From Bordetella parapertussis (lineage in GTDB: Bacteria > Pseudomonadota > Gammaproteobacteria > Burkholderiales > SG8-39), in NCBI GenBank assembly GCA_945906975.1, contig CAMDRY010000017.1, positions 1 through 20,497 on the forward strand: DNA of 20,497 nucleotides, given 5' to 3'. The notes below the pieces were generated by a model. It saw nothing but the letters and a program-made list of their open reading frames with translations, ran no database searches and was not told the origin of the DNA. Below, piece by piece: positions 1-7,990 of the stretch (its first letter is position 1; every line of letters starts with the position of its first letter). The translations under genes were made by a program, and so were the position numbers.

Positions 1-1746
1 TAACGCTAGTTCCTTCGCCCAATCTGCGGCGTCCAGATTGCTGACCGTTGCATATTCTTCCGGACCAAAATCCAGACCCTGCCAAGACAAATCATCAAAG
101 TCCGGCACCCAACCGATGGCGGTTTCCCGCGCATGGGCTACGCCTTGACAACGCTCAACGACCCAACGAAGCACGCGCATATTTTCACCAAACCCGGGCC
201 AGGCGAACCTCCCGTTCGCATCTTTACGGAACCAGTTAACTTGAAAAATATGGGGAGCATGCTTAACCACCTTACCCATCTTCAGCCAATGCTCGAAATA
301 ATCGCCAATGTTGTAACCGCAAAACGCAATCATCGCGAATGGATCTCGACGGACAACCCCGACTTCGCCAACAATGGCGGCCGTTGTCTCAGATCCCATC
401 GTGGCGGCCTTATAGACTCCGTCCTCCCAATTGAAAGCCTCAACAACCAAGGGCGCTGTGTTAGTACGACGGCCGCCAAACAAAAACGCCGCAATAGGTA
501 CACCGTCGGGATCATCCCACTTCGGATCAAGCGAAGGGCATTGCGTTGAAGAAACCGTAAACCGTGCATTTGCATGCGCCGCGTTTCTGCCGCATCCCGG
601 TACCCAGGACTGCCCCGTCCAATCGGTAAGAACCGCCGGCGCGACCTCGGTCATTCCCTCCCACCAAACATCACCCTCGGGCGTCTCAGCAACATTAGTG
701 AAAATCGTATTACTCTGAATTGCCTTCATACAATTCGGATTTGATTGCGTACTGGTCCCCGGGGCAACGCCAAAATACCCCGCTTCAGGATTGATAGCGT
801 AAAAATGTCCGTCCTTACCAGGTTTGATCCAGGCAATATCCTCACCGACGGTTTCGACCTTCCAGCCGTCAAAACCTTTAGGCGGTACCAACATCGCAAG
901 ATTCGTCTTACCGCAGGCACTTGGAAACGCCGCCGCCACGTAAGCTTTTTTACCTTCAGGACTTGTAATTCCCAAAATCAACATATGTTCCGCCAACCAC
1001 CCCTCATCGCGCGCCATCACCGACGCAATCCGTAACGCGAGACACTTCTTGCCTAGCAACGCATTGCCACCATAACCCGATCCATACGACCAGATTTCGC
1101 GCGTCTCAGGAAAATGAACAATCCATTTTTCTTCCTTGTTTGATGGCCACCTTGCATCCGCCTGCCCCGGGACGAGCGGCATACCCACAGAATGAACACA
1201 GGGTACAAAATACCCGTCGGTTCCCAAAACATCGTAAACAGCCTTACCCATCCGGGTCATGACTTTCATGCTTACGACGACATACGGCGAATCCGTAAGC
1301 TCAACCCCAATATGCGCGATATGCGACCCGAGCGGCCCCATCGAGAACGGAATCACATAGAGAGTACGGCCACGCATGCAACCGTCGAAAAGTCGGTTCA
1401 TCGTGCTGCGCATCTCCGCCGGCGCAACCCAATTGTTTGTAGGACCCGCATCGTCCTGCTTTTCACAACTGATAAATGTCCGTTCCTCGACCCGCGCGAC
1501 GTCCGCCGGGTCAGACAAAGCAAGATAGCTATTGGGCCTCAACGTTGGATTCAGCCGCTTCATCATCCCGCTCTCGACCATCTCAGCGCAAAGACGATCA
1601 TATTCGGCCTCACTGCCATCACACCAAACAATACGCTCCGGCCTTGTCAGCGCCGCGATTTGCGCTACCCATTCCTTAAGGCGTTGGTGACGCACATACA
1701 CAGGTGCCGCCAGATCAAAGGCTTGGGGGGTACGGGGTTGGTTCAT
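1..1746 (-). CDS. pckG: Phosphoenolpyruvate carboxykinase (GTP), 3' end cut by window
   Basis: GTP-dependent PEP carboxykinase interconverts oxaloacetate + GTP and PEP + GDP + CO2, the cytosolic entry point to gluconeogenesis. The frame is open for 582 codons from an ATG at 1746 to the window edge with no stop, so only a short C-terminal tail is missing (family usually about 600-620 residues). The hallmark nucleotide-binding loop FPSACGKTN sits at residues 274-282 with the reactive Cys278. The metal-ligand His is in the AEHMLIL motif (H254), and the metal-binding segment reads VGEDIAW (D303). The motif [15 protein letters not shown] and the segment [14 protein letters not shown] are also present. 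A GAGGA motif lies just ahead of the ATG, rather close to it. The 150-nt gap upstream suggests its own promoter. The family is unambiguous; the GTP rather than ATP type is clear from the motifs. Confidence 0.96.
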   Translation of the reverse strand, partial: MNQPRTPQAFDLAAPVYVRHQRLKEWVAQIAALTRPERIVWCDGSEAEYDRLCAEMVESGMMKRLNPTLRPNSYLALSDPADVARVEERTFISCEKQDDAGPTNNWVAPAEMRSTMNRLFDGCMRGRTLYVIPFSMGPLGSHIAHIGVELTDSPYVVVSMKVMTRMGKAVYDVLGTDGYFVPCVHSVGMPLVPGQADARWPSNKEEKWIVHFPETREIWSYGSGYGGNALLGKKCLALRIASVMARDEGWLAEHMLILGITSPEGKKAYVAAAFPSACGKTNLAMLVPPKGFDGWKVETVGEDIAWIKPGKDGHFYAINPEAGYFGVAPGTSTQSNPNCMKAIQSNTIFTNVAETPEGDVWWEGMTEVAPAVLTDWTGQSWVPGCGRNAAHANARFTVSSTQCPSLDPKWDDPDGVPIAAFLFGGRRTNTAPLVVEAFNWEDGVYKAATMGSETTAAIVGEVGVVRRDPFAMIAFCGYNIGDYFEHWLKMGKVVKHAPHIFQVNWFRKDANGRFAWPGFGENMRVLRWVVERCQGVAHARETAIGWVPDFDDLSWQGLDFGPEEYATVSNLDAADWAKELAL

Positions 1747-1753
1747 GGGTCCT

Positions 1754-1823
1754 CGCTATTGTGGGATATTCAGTCGGTCTAAGCATTGCGGGCTTTACGC
1801 GAACGAGCCCCGTTATTGTGGGA
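1754..1823. repeat. Direct repeat pair ahead of pckG
   Basis: CGCTATTGTGGGA (1754-1766) and CGTTATTGTGGGA (1811-1823) match at 12 of 13 positions and are 57 bp apart start to start. The first copy lies just upstream of the pckG ribosome binding site on the minus strand. They could be paired regulator sites; this is inference from position only. Confidence 0.45.
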
Positions 1824-1896
1824 CGTATTTTACGCCGAAGGGAGCTACGAGGAAATACGACATCACACCTGTCTCAAAGCAATTAAATTTAAAAGG

Positions 1897-2946
1897 CTAA
1901 CGCTGCCCAATTCGTCCGGCAAACCGACGCGCCACGCGAAATAGCGGCCCGGTTGTAGTGACGAGAATAATGACACGAGTCACTTGCGCCGCAGTAACCA
2001 GCGGTACCCCCAATTGCAATACCTTCGCCGTAATACACATCTCAGCCACGCCCCCGGGTGCCGTTGCCAAAACCATCGTAGGCATGGAAAGGCCTCCTAA
2101 ATGAGAAAGCAGCCAGGCAAATAGCCCCGACATGAAAATAGCGATCAAAATACTACCGCTGACAACAAGAATAAACCGCGGCGAGCGCCTTAAAAACGCT
2201 TGGTCAAATCTCGCCCCCAGTGAACAGCCGATGAGCAACTGAGCCCCATTACTCAGCAAGCCGGGCATCGAAGATAAATGAATCTCGCAGACCGTAAGTG
2301 CAATTACTACACCCAATGCACCCAAAAACCAGGGGTTCGGCGCCCGCATCACGCGCATCACCGCCCCACCCACTGCCCCACAAACAAGGAGAATAAATAT
2401 TCCGGTCGGATCAAATGCTTGCATTGACTGCTGATAAATATCACTCCCATGACCACCCAAAAGGGTCATGGCAACAGGAACCAGAACTACAACGAAAACA
2501 ATACGCAGCGATTGCGCCACGGCGATGCGATCGGTCTTTGCACCGTAACGCTCCCCCAAATTCGACATCTCCGCCGCGCCACCAGGAACGCTTGCAAAAA
2601 AAGCTGTCGTGCGGTCAACTCCGGCGAAACGCCACAGAAAAAAAGCACCGGCATAGGCTAGAACGGTAGCGAACAAGGCCGCGGCTACTAGTAAATACCA
2701 GCTTGCCAACACCTCCCGAGCGACGAGCGGCGTAAAATAAAGTCCGAGGGCGCTGCCAATAACGATCTGGCCCAACTCACGCCCTCCCTTGGGAGCGGCG
2801 AGATCAATACCGCGGAATTTTAGAATGGCCATCGCGATGAGCGGGCCGATCATCCATGGCAACGGGATATGCAAACCCTGACAAAGCACACCGCCCGCAA
2901 CGCAGGCGAGCAATGCCTTTAACGGCGCAGAATTCGCTTTCTTCAC
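1897..2946 (-). CDS. AbrB-family (PF05145) duplicated membrane protein
   Basis: A 349-residue, very hydrophobic inner-membrane protein of the AbrB family, often labelled 'putative ammonia monooxygenase' or AbrB duplication protein. The biochemical role is not established. The sequence shows a clear internal duplication: PGGAAEM (121-127) matches PGGVAEM (297-303), LPWMIGPL (29-36) matches NPWFLGAL (204-211), and IGSALG (63-68) matches IGCSLG (239-244), giving two similar multi-helix halves. The start is GTG at 2946: an in-frame TAG lies only four codons upstream (2956-2958) and no earlier start is possible; no good ribosome binding site is seen. It follows the Bug-family gene by 88 bp in the same direction. 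A transport role linked to that binding protein is inference. Confidence 0.88.
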   Translation of the reverse strand: MKKANSAPLKALLACVAGGVLCQGLHIPLPWMIGPLIAMAILKFRGIDLAAPKGGRELGQIVIGSALGLYFTPLVAREVLASWYLLVAAALFATVLAYAGAFFLWRFAGVDRTTAFFASVPGGAAEMSNLGERYGAKTDRIAVAQSLRIVFVVVLVPVAMTLLGGHGSDIYQQSMQAFDPTGIFILLVCGAVGGAVMRVMRAPNPWFLGALGVVIALTVCEIHLSSMPGLLSNGAQLLIGCSLGARFDQAFLRRSPRFILVVSGSILIAIFMSGLFAWLLSHLGGLSMPTMVLATAPGGVAEMCITAKVLQLGVPLVTAAQVTRVIILVTTTGPLFRVARRFAGRIGQR

Positions 2947-3014
2947 ACCGCGCGACTAGTCTGATGGCGCCATTGCAGTCGCCACCACCTCTCCTCCGAC
3001 ACTGTGCCGCTATC

Positions 3015-3033
3015 GGCCAAATTCAATTTGGCC
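3015..3033. repeat. Perfect 9-bp inverted repeat after the Bug gene
   Basis: GGCCAAATT (3015-3023) and AATTTGGCC (3025-3033) form a perfect inverted repeat starting 1 nt beyond the stop codon of the binding-protein gene. It can fold as a 7-bp stem with a 5-nt loop. No T-run follows on either strand, so it is not a standard intrinsic terminator. It may reduce read-through into, or protect mRNA ahead of, the downstream AbrB-family gene. Confidence 0.5.
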
Positions 3034-3034
3034 A

Positions 3035-3997
3035 TTACTCAACTTTGACATTGGCCTGTTGAACAACTTTGCGCCAACGCTCAATATCTACCTTTATCGT
3101 TGCTTGAAACTGCTCGGGCGTCCCGCCCGCGGGAGCAACGCCATCGGATGCAAGCAAGTCGGCGGTATCTTTGGACTTTAGCGCGTCATTGGCCGCAAGA
3201 TTAAGTTTGCTAATGATGGCCTTGGGCACACCTTTTGGCGCTACTAACCCATGCCATAGAATCACCTCATAACCCGGTACGCCCGCTTCCCCAACGGTGG
3301 GGATCTCAGGCGCGGCAGGAATGCGCTTAGCGGTGGTGACGGCCAAAGCGCGTAAGCGACCCGATTTCACGTGCTGCAAAGATGTCGAAACGCTACCGAA
3401 AATTAGCTGTACATTGCCCGCAATCGCATCGTTTAGCGCCGGCCCAGTGCCTTTATAAGGAACATGTACGGCCTTAATCTTGGCCATATCAAGAAACAAC
3501 TCGGATGCCAGGTGCGTGATACTGCCCGATCCGGCGGTGCCATATGAAAACTTATCCGGTTGCATTTTTGCAAGGTCAATAAACTCGCTCAAGGTCTTCG
3601 CCGGTACCGACGGATGCACCGCCACAAGAAACGGCCCTTGTGACAGTTGAATAATCGGCGAAATATCGTTAGCCGAATCCCACGACAGCTTGTAAAGACT
3701 CGGGTTTACCGTGTAGCTCCCAGCCACGAGCAACAGCGTGTAGCCATCTGCGGGAGCGCGGATCGCCTGCTCACCGCCAAGATTACCGCCGGCGCCAGGT
3801 TTGTTCTCAACAATAACCTGCTGGCCAAGTCGCTCAGTCAACTTTTGTGCAATCAGCCTGCCAATCAGATCGCTTCCGCCGCCAGGCGCGAAGGGGACGA
3901 TAATTCGAATCGGCTTGATCGGATACTGCTGGCTCTGGGCAAGGCCAGAAACAAAAGCGATTAGGACAAAAAGCAGGACACCTATTACATTTTTCAT
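3035..3997 (-). CDS. Bug-family (TctC-type) periplasmic solute-binding protein
   Basis: A 320-residue secreted binding protein of the Bug/tripartite tricarboxylate receptor family, which bind small carboxylates or similar solutes in the periplasm. It opens with a signal peptide (residues 1-about 22, hydrophobic core VLLFVLIAFVSGLA), then the family signature YPIKPIRIIVPFAPGGGSD (25-43). The pocket-type segment YGTAGSGSITHLA and the C-terminal end NVKVE are also typical. The frame stays open upstream to 4276 inside mnmE, but the ATG at 3997 is preferred: a very strong Shine-Dalgarno sequence precedes it and the signal peptide starts there. No TctA/TctB membrane partner is in the window; the only transporter-like neighbour is the AbrB-family gene. 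The ligand cannot be read from sequence. Confidence 0.93.
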   Translation of the reverse strand: MKNVIGVLLFVLIAFVSGLAQSQQYPIKPIRIIVPFAPGGGSDLIGRLIAQKLTERLGQQVIVENKPGAGGNLGGEQAIRAPADGYTLLLVAGSYTVNPSLYKLSWDSANDISPIIQLSQGPFLVAVHPSVPAKTLSEFIDLAKMQPDKFSYGTAGSGSITHLASELFLDMAKIKAVHVPYKGTGPALNDAIAGNVQLIFGSVSTSLQHVKSGRLRALAVTTAKRIPAAPEIPTVGEAGVPGYEVILWHGLVAPKGVPKAIISKLNLAANDALKSKDTADLLASDGVAPAGGTPEQFQATIKVDIERWRKVVQQANVKVE

Positions 3998-4010
3998 CTT
4001 CCTCCTCCCT
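3998..4010 (-). promoter_or_regulatory. Strong ribosome binding site deciding the Bug start
   Basis: Reading on the minus strand, AGGGAGGAGGAAG lies directly before the ATG at 3997. It is the strongest Shine-Dalgarno sequence in the window and argues against the longer open frame that begins inside mnmE. Confidence 0.85.
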
Positions 4011-4061
4011 TGTTTGCCTACGGACCCTCTCTTACAAAACGAGACCCATCGTCTTATCAGT

Positions 4062-5405
4062 CTACTTGCCGATACAAAAACGGGCAAAGATTTCTCCGAG
4101 TAACTCATCGGCAGAAAATTTGCCTGTGATTGACTCCAATTGGGTATGCGCACGCCGCAGTTCTTCCGCAAACAACTCTGGACGGGGAAACTGTCCCTCG
4201 GCCGCTTGAAGGCTGGTTTGTGCTGCAAGGAGGGCAGAAACATGTCTTTCCCGGGCGAGAAAAACGTCCTCTTCAAGAACCTCCATACCCGCTACACGCA
4301 GCAACGCATCACGCAAGCCCTGAAGACCTTCGGTAGTCTTGGCAGACAACCAAACCTCTGAAAACCCATCAGCTTGTCCGGTGCTCGCCGCGATTCTTTC
4401 GATATCTATTTTGTTGAAAACTACAATCCGCGCCAAACGCGGCGGCGCCTGGGTCAAAATCTGTCGCGTTTCTTTTGTAAGGCCTGTCCGAGCATCACAA
4501 ACCAGAACGATAACATCCGCCTCACCAAATTCTCGCCAACTGCGCTCTATACCCAAACTCTCTACAACATCATTGGTTTCACGTAATCCCGCCGTATCAA
4601 CGATTTCGAGGCGTACACCCTCCAGATCAATGGTCTCACGGACACTATCGCGGGTCGTACCCGGGATTGGCGAGACTATTGCCAAATCCGACCCAACGAG
4701 GCTATTCAACAAGCTTGATTTTCCCACATTAGGTAAGCCTGCCAACACGACCTTTAGCCCCTTGCGCAAGATGCTGCCCTGCCGGGCTTTTGCAAGCAGG
4801 CCCGCGACAGCAGCAAGCAACGAAGCTAATTGGGAAAGCACACGCGCACGATCCAGAGAGTCAATTTCTTCTTCCGGAAAATCAAGCATTGCCTCAACCA
4901 ACATTCGCAAGTCAATAATCCCTCGTGCGAGACTGCTAACTTGCGTCGAGAACTCTCCACTCAGAGACCGCTGCGCGCTGCGCACTGCACGCTCAGACGC
5001 CGCTTCAATCAGATCCGCAACAGCTTCAGCTTGCGCCAAATCCATTTTATCGTTGAGAAAAGCACGGCGGGTGAACTCCCCGGGTTCAGCCAAGCGCGCC
5101 CCAACTTGCAGGCAACGCCTGAGTAACATTCCAAGCACTACCGGGCCGCCATGGCCTTGTAATTCCAGCACATCCTCACCAGTAAAAGATGCCGGACCCG
5201 GAAAATACAGAGCAATACCGTTATCGATTTGACTTGCATCAGCAGCAAGAAAAACACTACGGGTTGCAATGCGTGGGTTGGGCTTTGAGCCCAAAATCGC
5301 CGCCATAAGCGGACGCAGATCGTTGCCCGATACTCTTACAACACCAATGCCCCCGCGCCCCGGGGCGGTCGCCACTGCTGCAATGATATCAGCAGCGGCC
5401 TTCAT
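4062..5405 (-). CDS. mnmE: tRNA modification GTPase MnmE (TrmE)
   Basis: With MnmG, MnmE installs the 5-(carboxymethyl)aminomethyl group on wobble U34 of certain tRNAs. The 447-residue length is normal. An N-terminal folate-binding domain (about 1-120) is followed by a helical domain interrupted by a G domain. The G domain shows G1 GLPNVGKS (223-230), G2 PGTTRD (248-253), G3 DTAG (270-273), G4 NKID (331-334) and G5 SAK (354-356). The protein ends in the catalytic CIGK (444-447) with the conserved Cys. The ATG at 5405 follows the yidC stop by 12 bp and is preceded by GAGAGG, so it is very likely the last gene of the rpmH-rnpA-yidD-yidC-mnmE operon, as in many proteobacteria. Confidence 0.98.
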   Translation of the reverse strand: MKAAADIIAAVATAPGRGGIGVVRVSGNDLRPLMAAILGSKPNPRIATRSVFLAADASQIDNGIALYFPGPASFTGEDVLELQGHGGPVVLGMLLRRCLQVGARLAEPGEFTRRAFLNDKMDLAQAEAVADLIEAASERAVRSAQRSLSGEFSTQVSSLARGIIDLRMLVEAMLDFPEEEIDSLDRARVLSQLASLLAAVAGLLAKARQGSILRKGLKVVLAGLPNVGKSSLLNSLVGSDLAIVSPIPGTTRDSVRETIDLEGVRLEIVDTAGLRETNDVVESLGIERSWREFGEADVIVLVCDARTGLTKETRQILTQAPPRLARIVVFNKIDIERIAASTGQADGFSEVWLSAKTTEGLQGLRDALLRVAGMEVLEEDVFLARERHVSALLAAQTSLQAAEGQFPRPELFAEELRRAHTQLESITGKFSADELLGEIFARFCIGK

Positions 5406-5417
5406 CGAATGCGCCTC

Positions 5418-7142
5418 TCAGCGCTTCGCAACAACGGGTTTTCTAGCACCCTCGACCATACGTGTAATTTGCCATTGCTGCGCGATCGACAGAACGTTGT
5501 TGACGAGCCAGTACAACACCAAGCCCGCCGGAAAGAAGAAAAACATCACCCCGAAAACAAACGGCATGATCATCATCACTTTCGCCTGCACGGGATCCGG
5601 TGGTGTCGGGTTCAGCTTAGTCTGGAAAACCATCGAGATCATCATGGCAATTGGCAAGACGCCAACCGGCATGTTGATTCCAGGTATGGTAAAAAACCCT
5701 GCATCGGGCGCGGCCAGATCGTGAATCCACAACCACGACGCATGGCGCAACTCCACACTGGAGAGCAGCACCCAGTAAAGCGAAATGAACACCGGTATTT
5801 GGACGACGATGGGCAGACAACCGCCGAGAGGGTTGATCTTTTCCTGTTTGTACATTTCCATCATCGCCTGATTCAGCTTCATGCGATCGTCACCGTATTG
5901 CTCACGCAACTTAGTCAGTCGTGGCGCTACTAGCTTCATCTTTGCCATAGACCGATAGCTCGCGGCGGAAAGCGGATAGAACAGCAACTTAAGTCCGAGT
6001 GTCAGTAAAATAATTGCCACCCCCCAGTTGCCAACCAAGCTGTAAAAATGCTGCAACACCCAGAATAGTGGTGCAGCAATAACCGTCAACCAACCATAAT
6101 CCACGACAAGCTCAAGTCCAGGGGCGATCGACTTGAGTTTGTCTTGGTCATTGGGGCCCGAGTACAAGGGCACAGATATACTGGTGGTCGCACCCGGCGC
6201 GAGAATCGGAAGCGGCAAAATTACGCCGACGGCAAAAAGATTGCCATCAAGTTTCCGCATATAGACTTCGCGCTGCTTTTGGCTTGGTACCAACGCCGTC
6301 GTGAAGTAATGCTGAATAATTGCCACCCAGCCGTTATCGGGTGTTTTCGGAAATGTCGCTTTCCCTTTTTCGATATCGCTAAACGCTACTTTCAGAAATT
6401 TTTCCTGATCCGTGAACGCCGCGGCCCCGGTATATGTCTGCATCATTGCAGAATCGCCCGGAGGCGCATTCCCATCACGCGTAATCTGGAAATAGGCATG
6501 ACTGGATAACGGCTTGGCACTGCCATTAACAATATCCTGGCGTATTTCTATCAAGTGACTGCCGCGGTGGAAAATATAGGTTTTGATAACCTTGATGCCA
6601 TCCGGCGTAACTGCTTCAAGCTTTTGCTCAACCGACTCCTGCCCGTCAGCAAGGATAACTTCTTTCGCGCTTGTTGCAAACAGGGTCCTATGATTGGGTA
6701 GATTGGGGCCGATCAAACCACTTTGGACGGCGTATTGGTGCTCTGGTGAAAGGAGAATCAGGTTCTTTTTGGGATCAATAATGTCTTTTTGATTCAAAAA
6801 TTCCAAAAACACCAAATCCCCACCTTGAGAATCAATCTCAGCCGCCAACACATCAGTGCGCACCCGCACCCGTTCGCGTCCTGTCAACGCTGTTATTGGG
6901 CTTCCCACAACCACAGCGCCAGGCACCGCGTCGGGACGCGGAGTAGATAGGCCAGTCGAAGGCATCGGCGTTACTGCAGCCGACCCACTTACCCCCGCTA
7001 CCGGAGCAGGACTTGGAACCGATGATGTCGTGTTCTGAGCGACGACCAGCGTAGCCGGGCGATTTTCCTTTTGCCACGACTCCCACAACATCAGGAGTGA
7101 AAAAGAAAACACGAAAAACAGTATCAGTCTCTGGGTATCCAT
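5418..7142 (-). CDS. yidC: Membrane protein insertase YidC (Oxa1 family)
   Basis: Inserts and folds inner-membrane proteins, alone or with SecYEG. The 574 residues fit the Gram-negative long form. TM1 at about 6-20 is followed by a Pro/Ser/Thr-rich linker (about 40-75) and a large periplasmic beta domain (about 90-345). The conserved C-terminal core has membrane segments at about 355-392, 437-462, 493-508 and 523-553. The cytoplasmic hairpin is preceded by YPLSAASYRSMAKMK, and K385 takes the place of the conserved groove Arg of E. coli, as in many relatives. NPLGGCLPIVVQIPVF is a family hallmark. The gene starts 14 bp after yidD and ends 12 bp before mnmE. The linker is somewhat longer than in E. 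coli. Confidence 0.98.
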   Translation of the reverse strand: MDTQRLILFFVFSFSLLMLWESWQKENRPATLVVAQNTTSSVPSPAPVAGVSGSAAVTPMPSTGLSTPRPDAVPGAVVVGSPITALTGRERVRVRTDVLAAEIDSQGGDLVFLEFLNQKDIIDPKKNLILLSPEHQYAVQSGLIGPNLPNHRTLFATSAKEVILADGQESVEQKLEAVTPDGIKVIKTYIFHRGSHLIEIRQDIVNGSAKPLSSHAYFQITRDGNAPPGDSAMMQTYTGAAAFTDQEKFLKVAFSDIEKGKATFPKTPDNGWVAIIQHYFTTALVPSQKQREVYMRKLDGNLFAVGVILPLPILAPGATTSISVPLYSGPNDQDKLKSIAPGLELVVDYGWLTVIAAPLFWVLQHFYSLVGNWGVAIILLTLGLKLLFYPLSAASYRSMAKMKLVAPRLTKLREQYGDDRMKLNQAMMEMYKQEKINPLGGCLPIVVQIPVFISLYWVLLSSVELRHASWLWIHDLAAPDAGFFTIPGINMPVGVLPIAMMISMVFQTKLNPTPPDPVQAKVMMIMPFVFGVMFFFFPAGLVLYWLVNNVLSIAQQWQITRMVEGARKPVVAKR

Positions 7143-7156
7143 TGCAGAAAGATCTC

Positions 7157-7369
7157 TTACGGGACGGGGTCATAGCCGCCGGGGTTCCAGGGATGGCATC
7201 GTGAAATTCGGCGGATAGCCAACCAACCGCCCCTCATCAAGCCATGACGTACGATCGCCTCCTCGGCAAAGGCCGAACAGGATGGCGCAAATCTGCAACG
7301 ATCTCCCAGCATCGGGCTGATCGCATATCGATAAGCGCGCATAACAAACACCAAAGCCTTAGTTAACAT
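7157..7369 (-). CDS. yidD: Membrane protein insertion efficiency factor YidD
   Basis: A 70-residue YidD-family protein thought to assist YidC-dependent insertion at the inner membrane. It begins with an amphipathic helix and carries the family core [23 protein letters not shown] with Cys25 and Cys31, then [13 protein letters not shown] (58-70) with Cys58. The frame is open upstream to 7429, but the ATG at 7369 gives the normal family N-terminus ([15 protein letters not shown]). It places the start 11 nt inside the 3' end of rnpA, the usual overlap, which suggests translational coupling. Confidence 0.93.
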   Translation of the reverse strand: MLTKALVFVMRAYRYAISPMLGDRCRFAPSCSAFAEEAIVRHGLMRGGWLAIRRISRCHPWNPGGYDPVP

Positions 7370-7700
7370 CGGCGACGCAGAACAGGGAGTCGACATCTCT
7401 AGGTACGTCATCGCGCGAAAGCGGCGCACGCGTAAGTCGAACTAACCAATCATGGCCGGCGATCTGTCCCTGTGCCAGTCGAAACCGTTCCCGTACGATT
7501 CGTTTAACGCGATTCCGATCCACGGCACGGCTTAAAAGGCGCTTGGGCACAACCATTCCTAGCCGTGAATAAGGCTGTCCATTACCACATCTATACACTA
7601 GGAAAAAACGTGATCGAGCAACAGGCTTGTTACGAAACGACGCGGCTACGCGGGCTTCGTTTAGCCGCCGACTCTTCGGATAGGATAACCGCTCGTTCAA
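7359..7700 (-). CDS. rnpA: Ribonuclease P protein component
   Basis: Protein subunit of RNase P, which matures tRNA 5' ends together with the RNA subunit (not in this window). The 113-residue length is normal, and the RNA-binding signature [13 protein letters not shown] lies at 62-74, preceded by LGMVVPKR. The start is a TTG at 7700 whose second and third bases begin the rpmH stop codon (TTGA overlap). I find no better upstream start and the N-terminus [11 protein letters not shown] aligns with the family. It is followed by yidD with an 11-nt overlap. No separate ribosome binding site is visible, so coupling to rpmH translation is likely. Confidence 0.95.
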   Translation of the reverse strand: MNERLSYPKSRRLNEARVAASFRNKPVARSRFFLVYRCGNGQPYSRLGMVVPKRLLSRAVDRNRVKRIVRERFRLAQGQIAGHDWLVRLTRAPLSRDDVPRDVDSLFCVADVN

Positions 7701-7831
7701 ACAGCCAGACTGGCCCGGCCTTTAGCGCGACGAGCGCGAATAACTGCTCGACCGCTTTTGGTTTTCATGCGAACAAGAAAACCATGGGTGCGCTTGCGGC
7801 GTACAACGGATGGTTGGTAAGTGCGTTTCAT
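7697..7831 (-). CDS. rpmH: 50S ribosomal protein L34
   Basis: A 44-residue, highly basic ribosomal protein L34. The translation runs [18 protein letters not shown] to GRASLAV and matches the family end to end. It is the first gene of the minus-strand rpmH-rnpA-yidD-yidC-mnmE operon and is divergent from dnaA, the standard proteobacterial origin arrangement. The upstream AAGGCAAG may serve as a ribosome binding site. Its TGA stop overlaps the TTG start of rnpA. Confidence 0.98.
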   Translation of the reverse strand: MKRTYQPSVVRRKRTHGFLVRMKTKSGRAVIRARRAKGRASLAV

Positions 7832-7853
7832 GATTCTGCTTTCTTGCCTTAAT

Positions 7854-7877
7854 TGAACCCGTTATTAGACGGGTTCA
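7854..7877. repeat. 9-bp inverted repeat over rpmH -10 region
   Basis: TGAACCCGT (7854-7862) and ACGGGTTCA (7869-7877) are perfectly complementary around a 6-nt loop. The repeat covers the predicted rpmH -10 box and start site. No T-run follows on either strand, so an operator or mRNA 5' structure is more likely than a terminator. Confidence 0.6.
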
Positions 7878-7893
7878 GGTGGGGTGGCGTCAA
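7864..7893 (-). promoter_or_regulatory. Candidate sigma70 promoter for rpmH operon
   Basis: On the minus strand, TTGACG (7893-7888) and TCTAAT (7869-7864) each match consensus at five of six positions with an 18-bp spacer. This places transcription start about 25 nt ahead of the rpmH ATG. The -10 element sits in the loop and inner arm of an inverted repeat. Predicted by eye only. Confidence 0.5.
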
Positions 7894-7913
7894 GGTTAAT
7901 TTTTACCCTTGCC

Positions 7914-7922
7914 TGTGGATAA
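7914..7922 (-). promoter_or_regulatory. DnaA box (perfect), rpmH-dnaA gap
   Basis: TGTGGATAA on the plus strand is the exact reverse complement of the DnaA box TTATCCACA. It overlaps the -35 region of the candidate dnaA promoter, an arrangement suited to autoregulation by DnaA. A weaker 7/9 match (GTGTCCACA) lies at 7964-7972. Confidence 0.85.
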
Positions 7923-7944
7923 CTCACCTTTTAGGGAGTAAAAT
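7916..7944 (+). promoter_or_regulatory. Candidate dnaA promoter
   Basis: TGGATA (7916-7921, four of six) and TAAAAT (7939-7944, five of six) are 17 bp apart, predicting a start near 7951 and a 5' leader of about 40 nt before dnaA. The -35 element overlaps the perfect DnaA box. Predicted by eye; moderate support. Confidence 0.4.
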
Positions 7945-7990
7945 TCAGCTCTCTTTTCACGCTGTGTCCACAGTATTGCCTTGCCTAAAA

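Noticed and set aside
1192..1782. 196-codon open frame on the plus strand opposite pckG
   Set aside because: Antisense shadow of a conserved gene; Arg/His-rich with no domain or ribosome binding site.
3015..3033. Intrinsic terminator after the Bug gene
   Set aside because: The stem is good but no T-run follows on either strand.
3998..4276. Longer N-terminus for the Bug-family protein (start at 4276)
   Set aside because: It would overlap mnmE and bury the signal peptide 93 residues in; a strong ribosome binding site marks the ATG at 3997.
4339..5232. 297-codon open frame on the plus strand opposite mnmE
   Set aside because: It is antisense to a complete mnmE and its translation is low-complexity Ser/Arg/Thr-rich with no recognisable domain.
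7370..7429. YidD start at 7429
   Set aside because: The added residues have no family match and lie wholly inside rnpA; the ATG at 7369 gives the normal YidD start and 11-nt overlap.
7853..7990. Longer DnaA N-terminus starting at a TTG at 7853
   Set aside because: It would run through the promoter, a DnaA box and an inverted repeat, and the family N-terminus begins at 7991.
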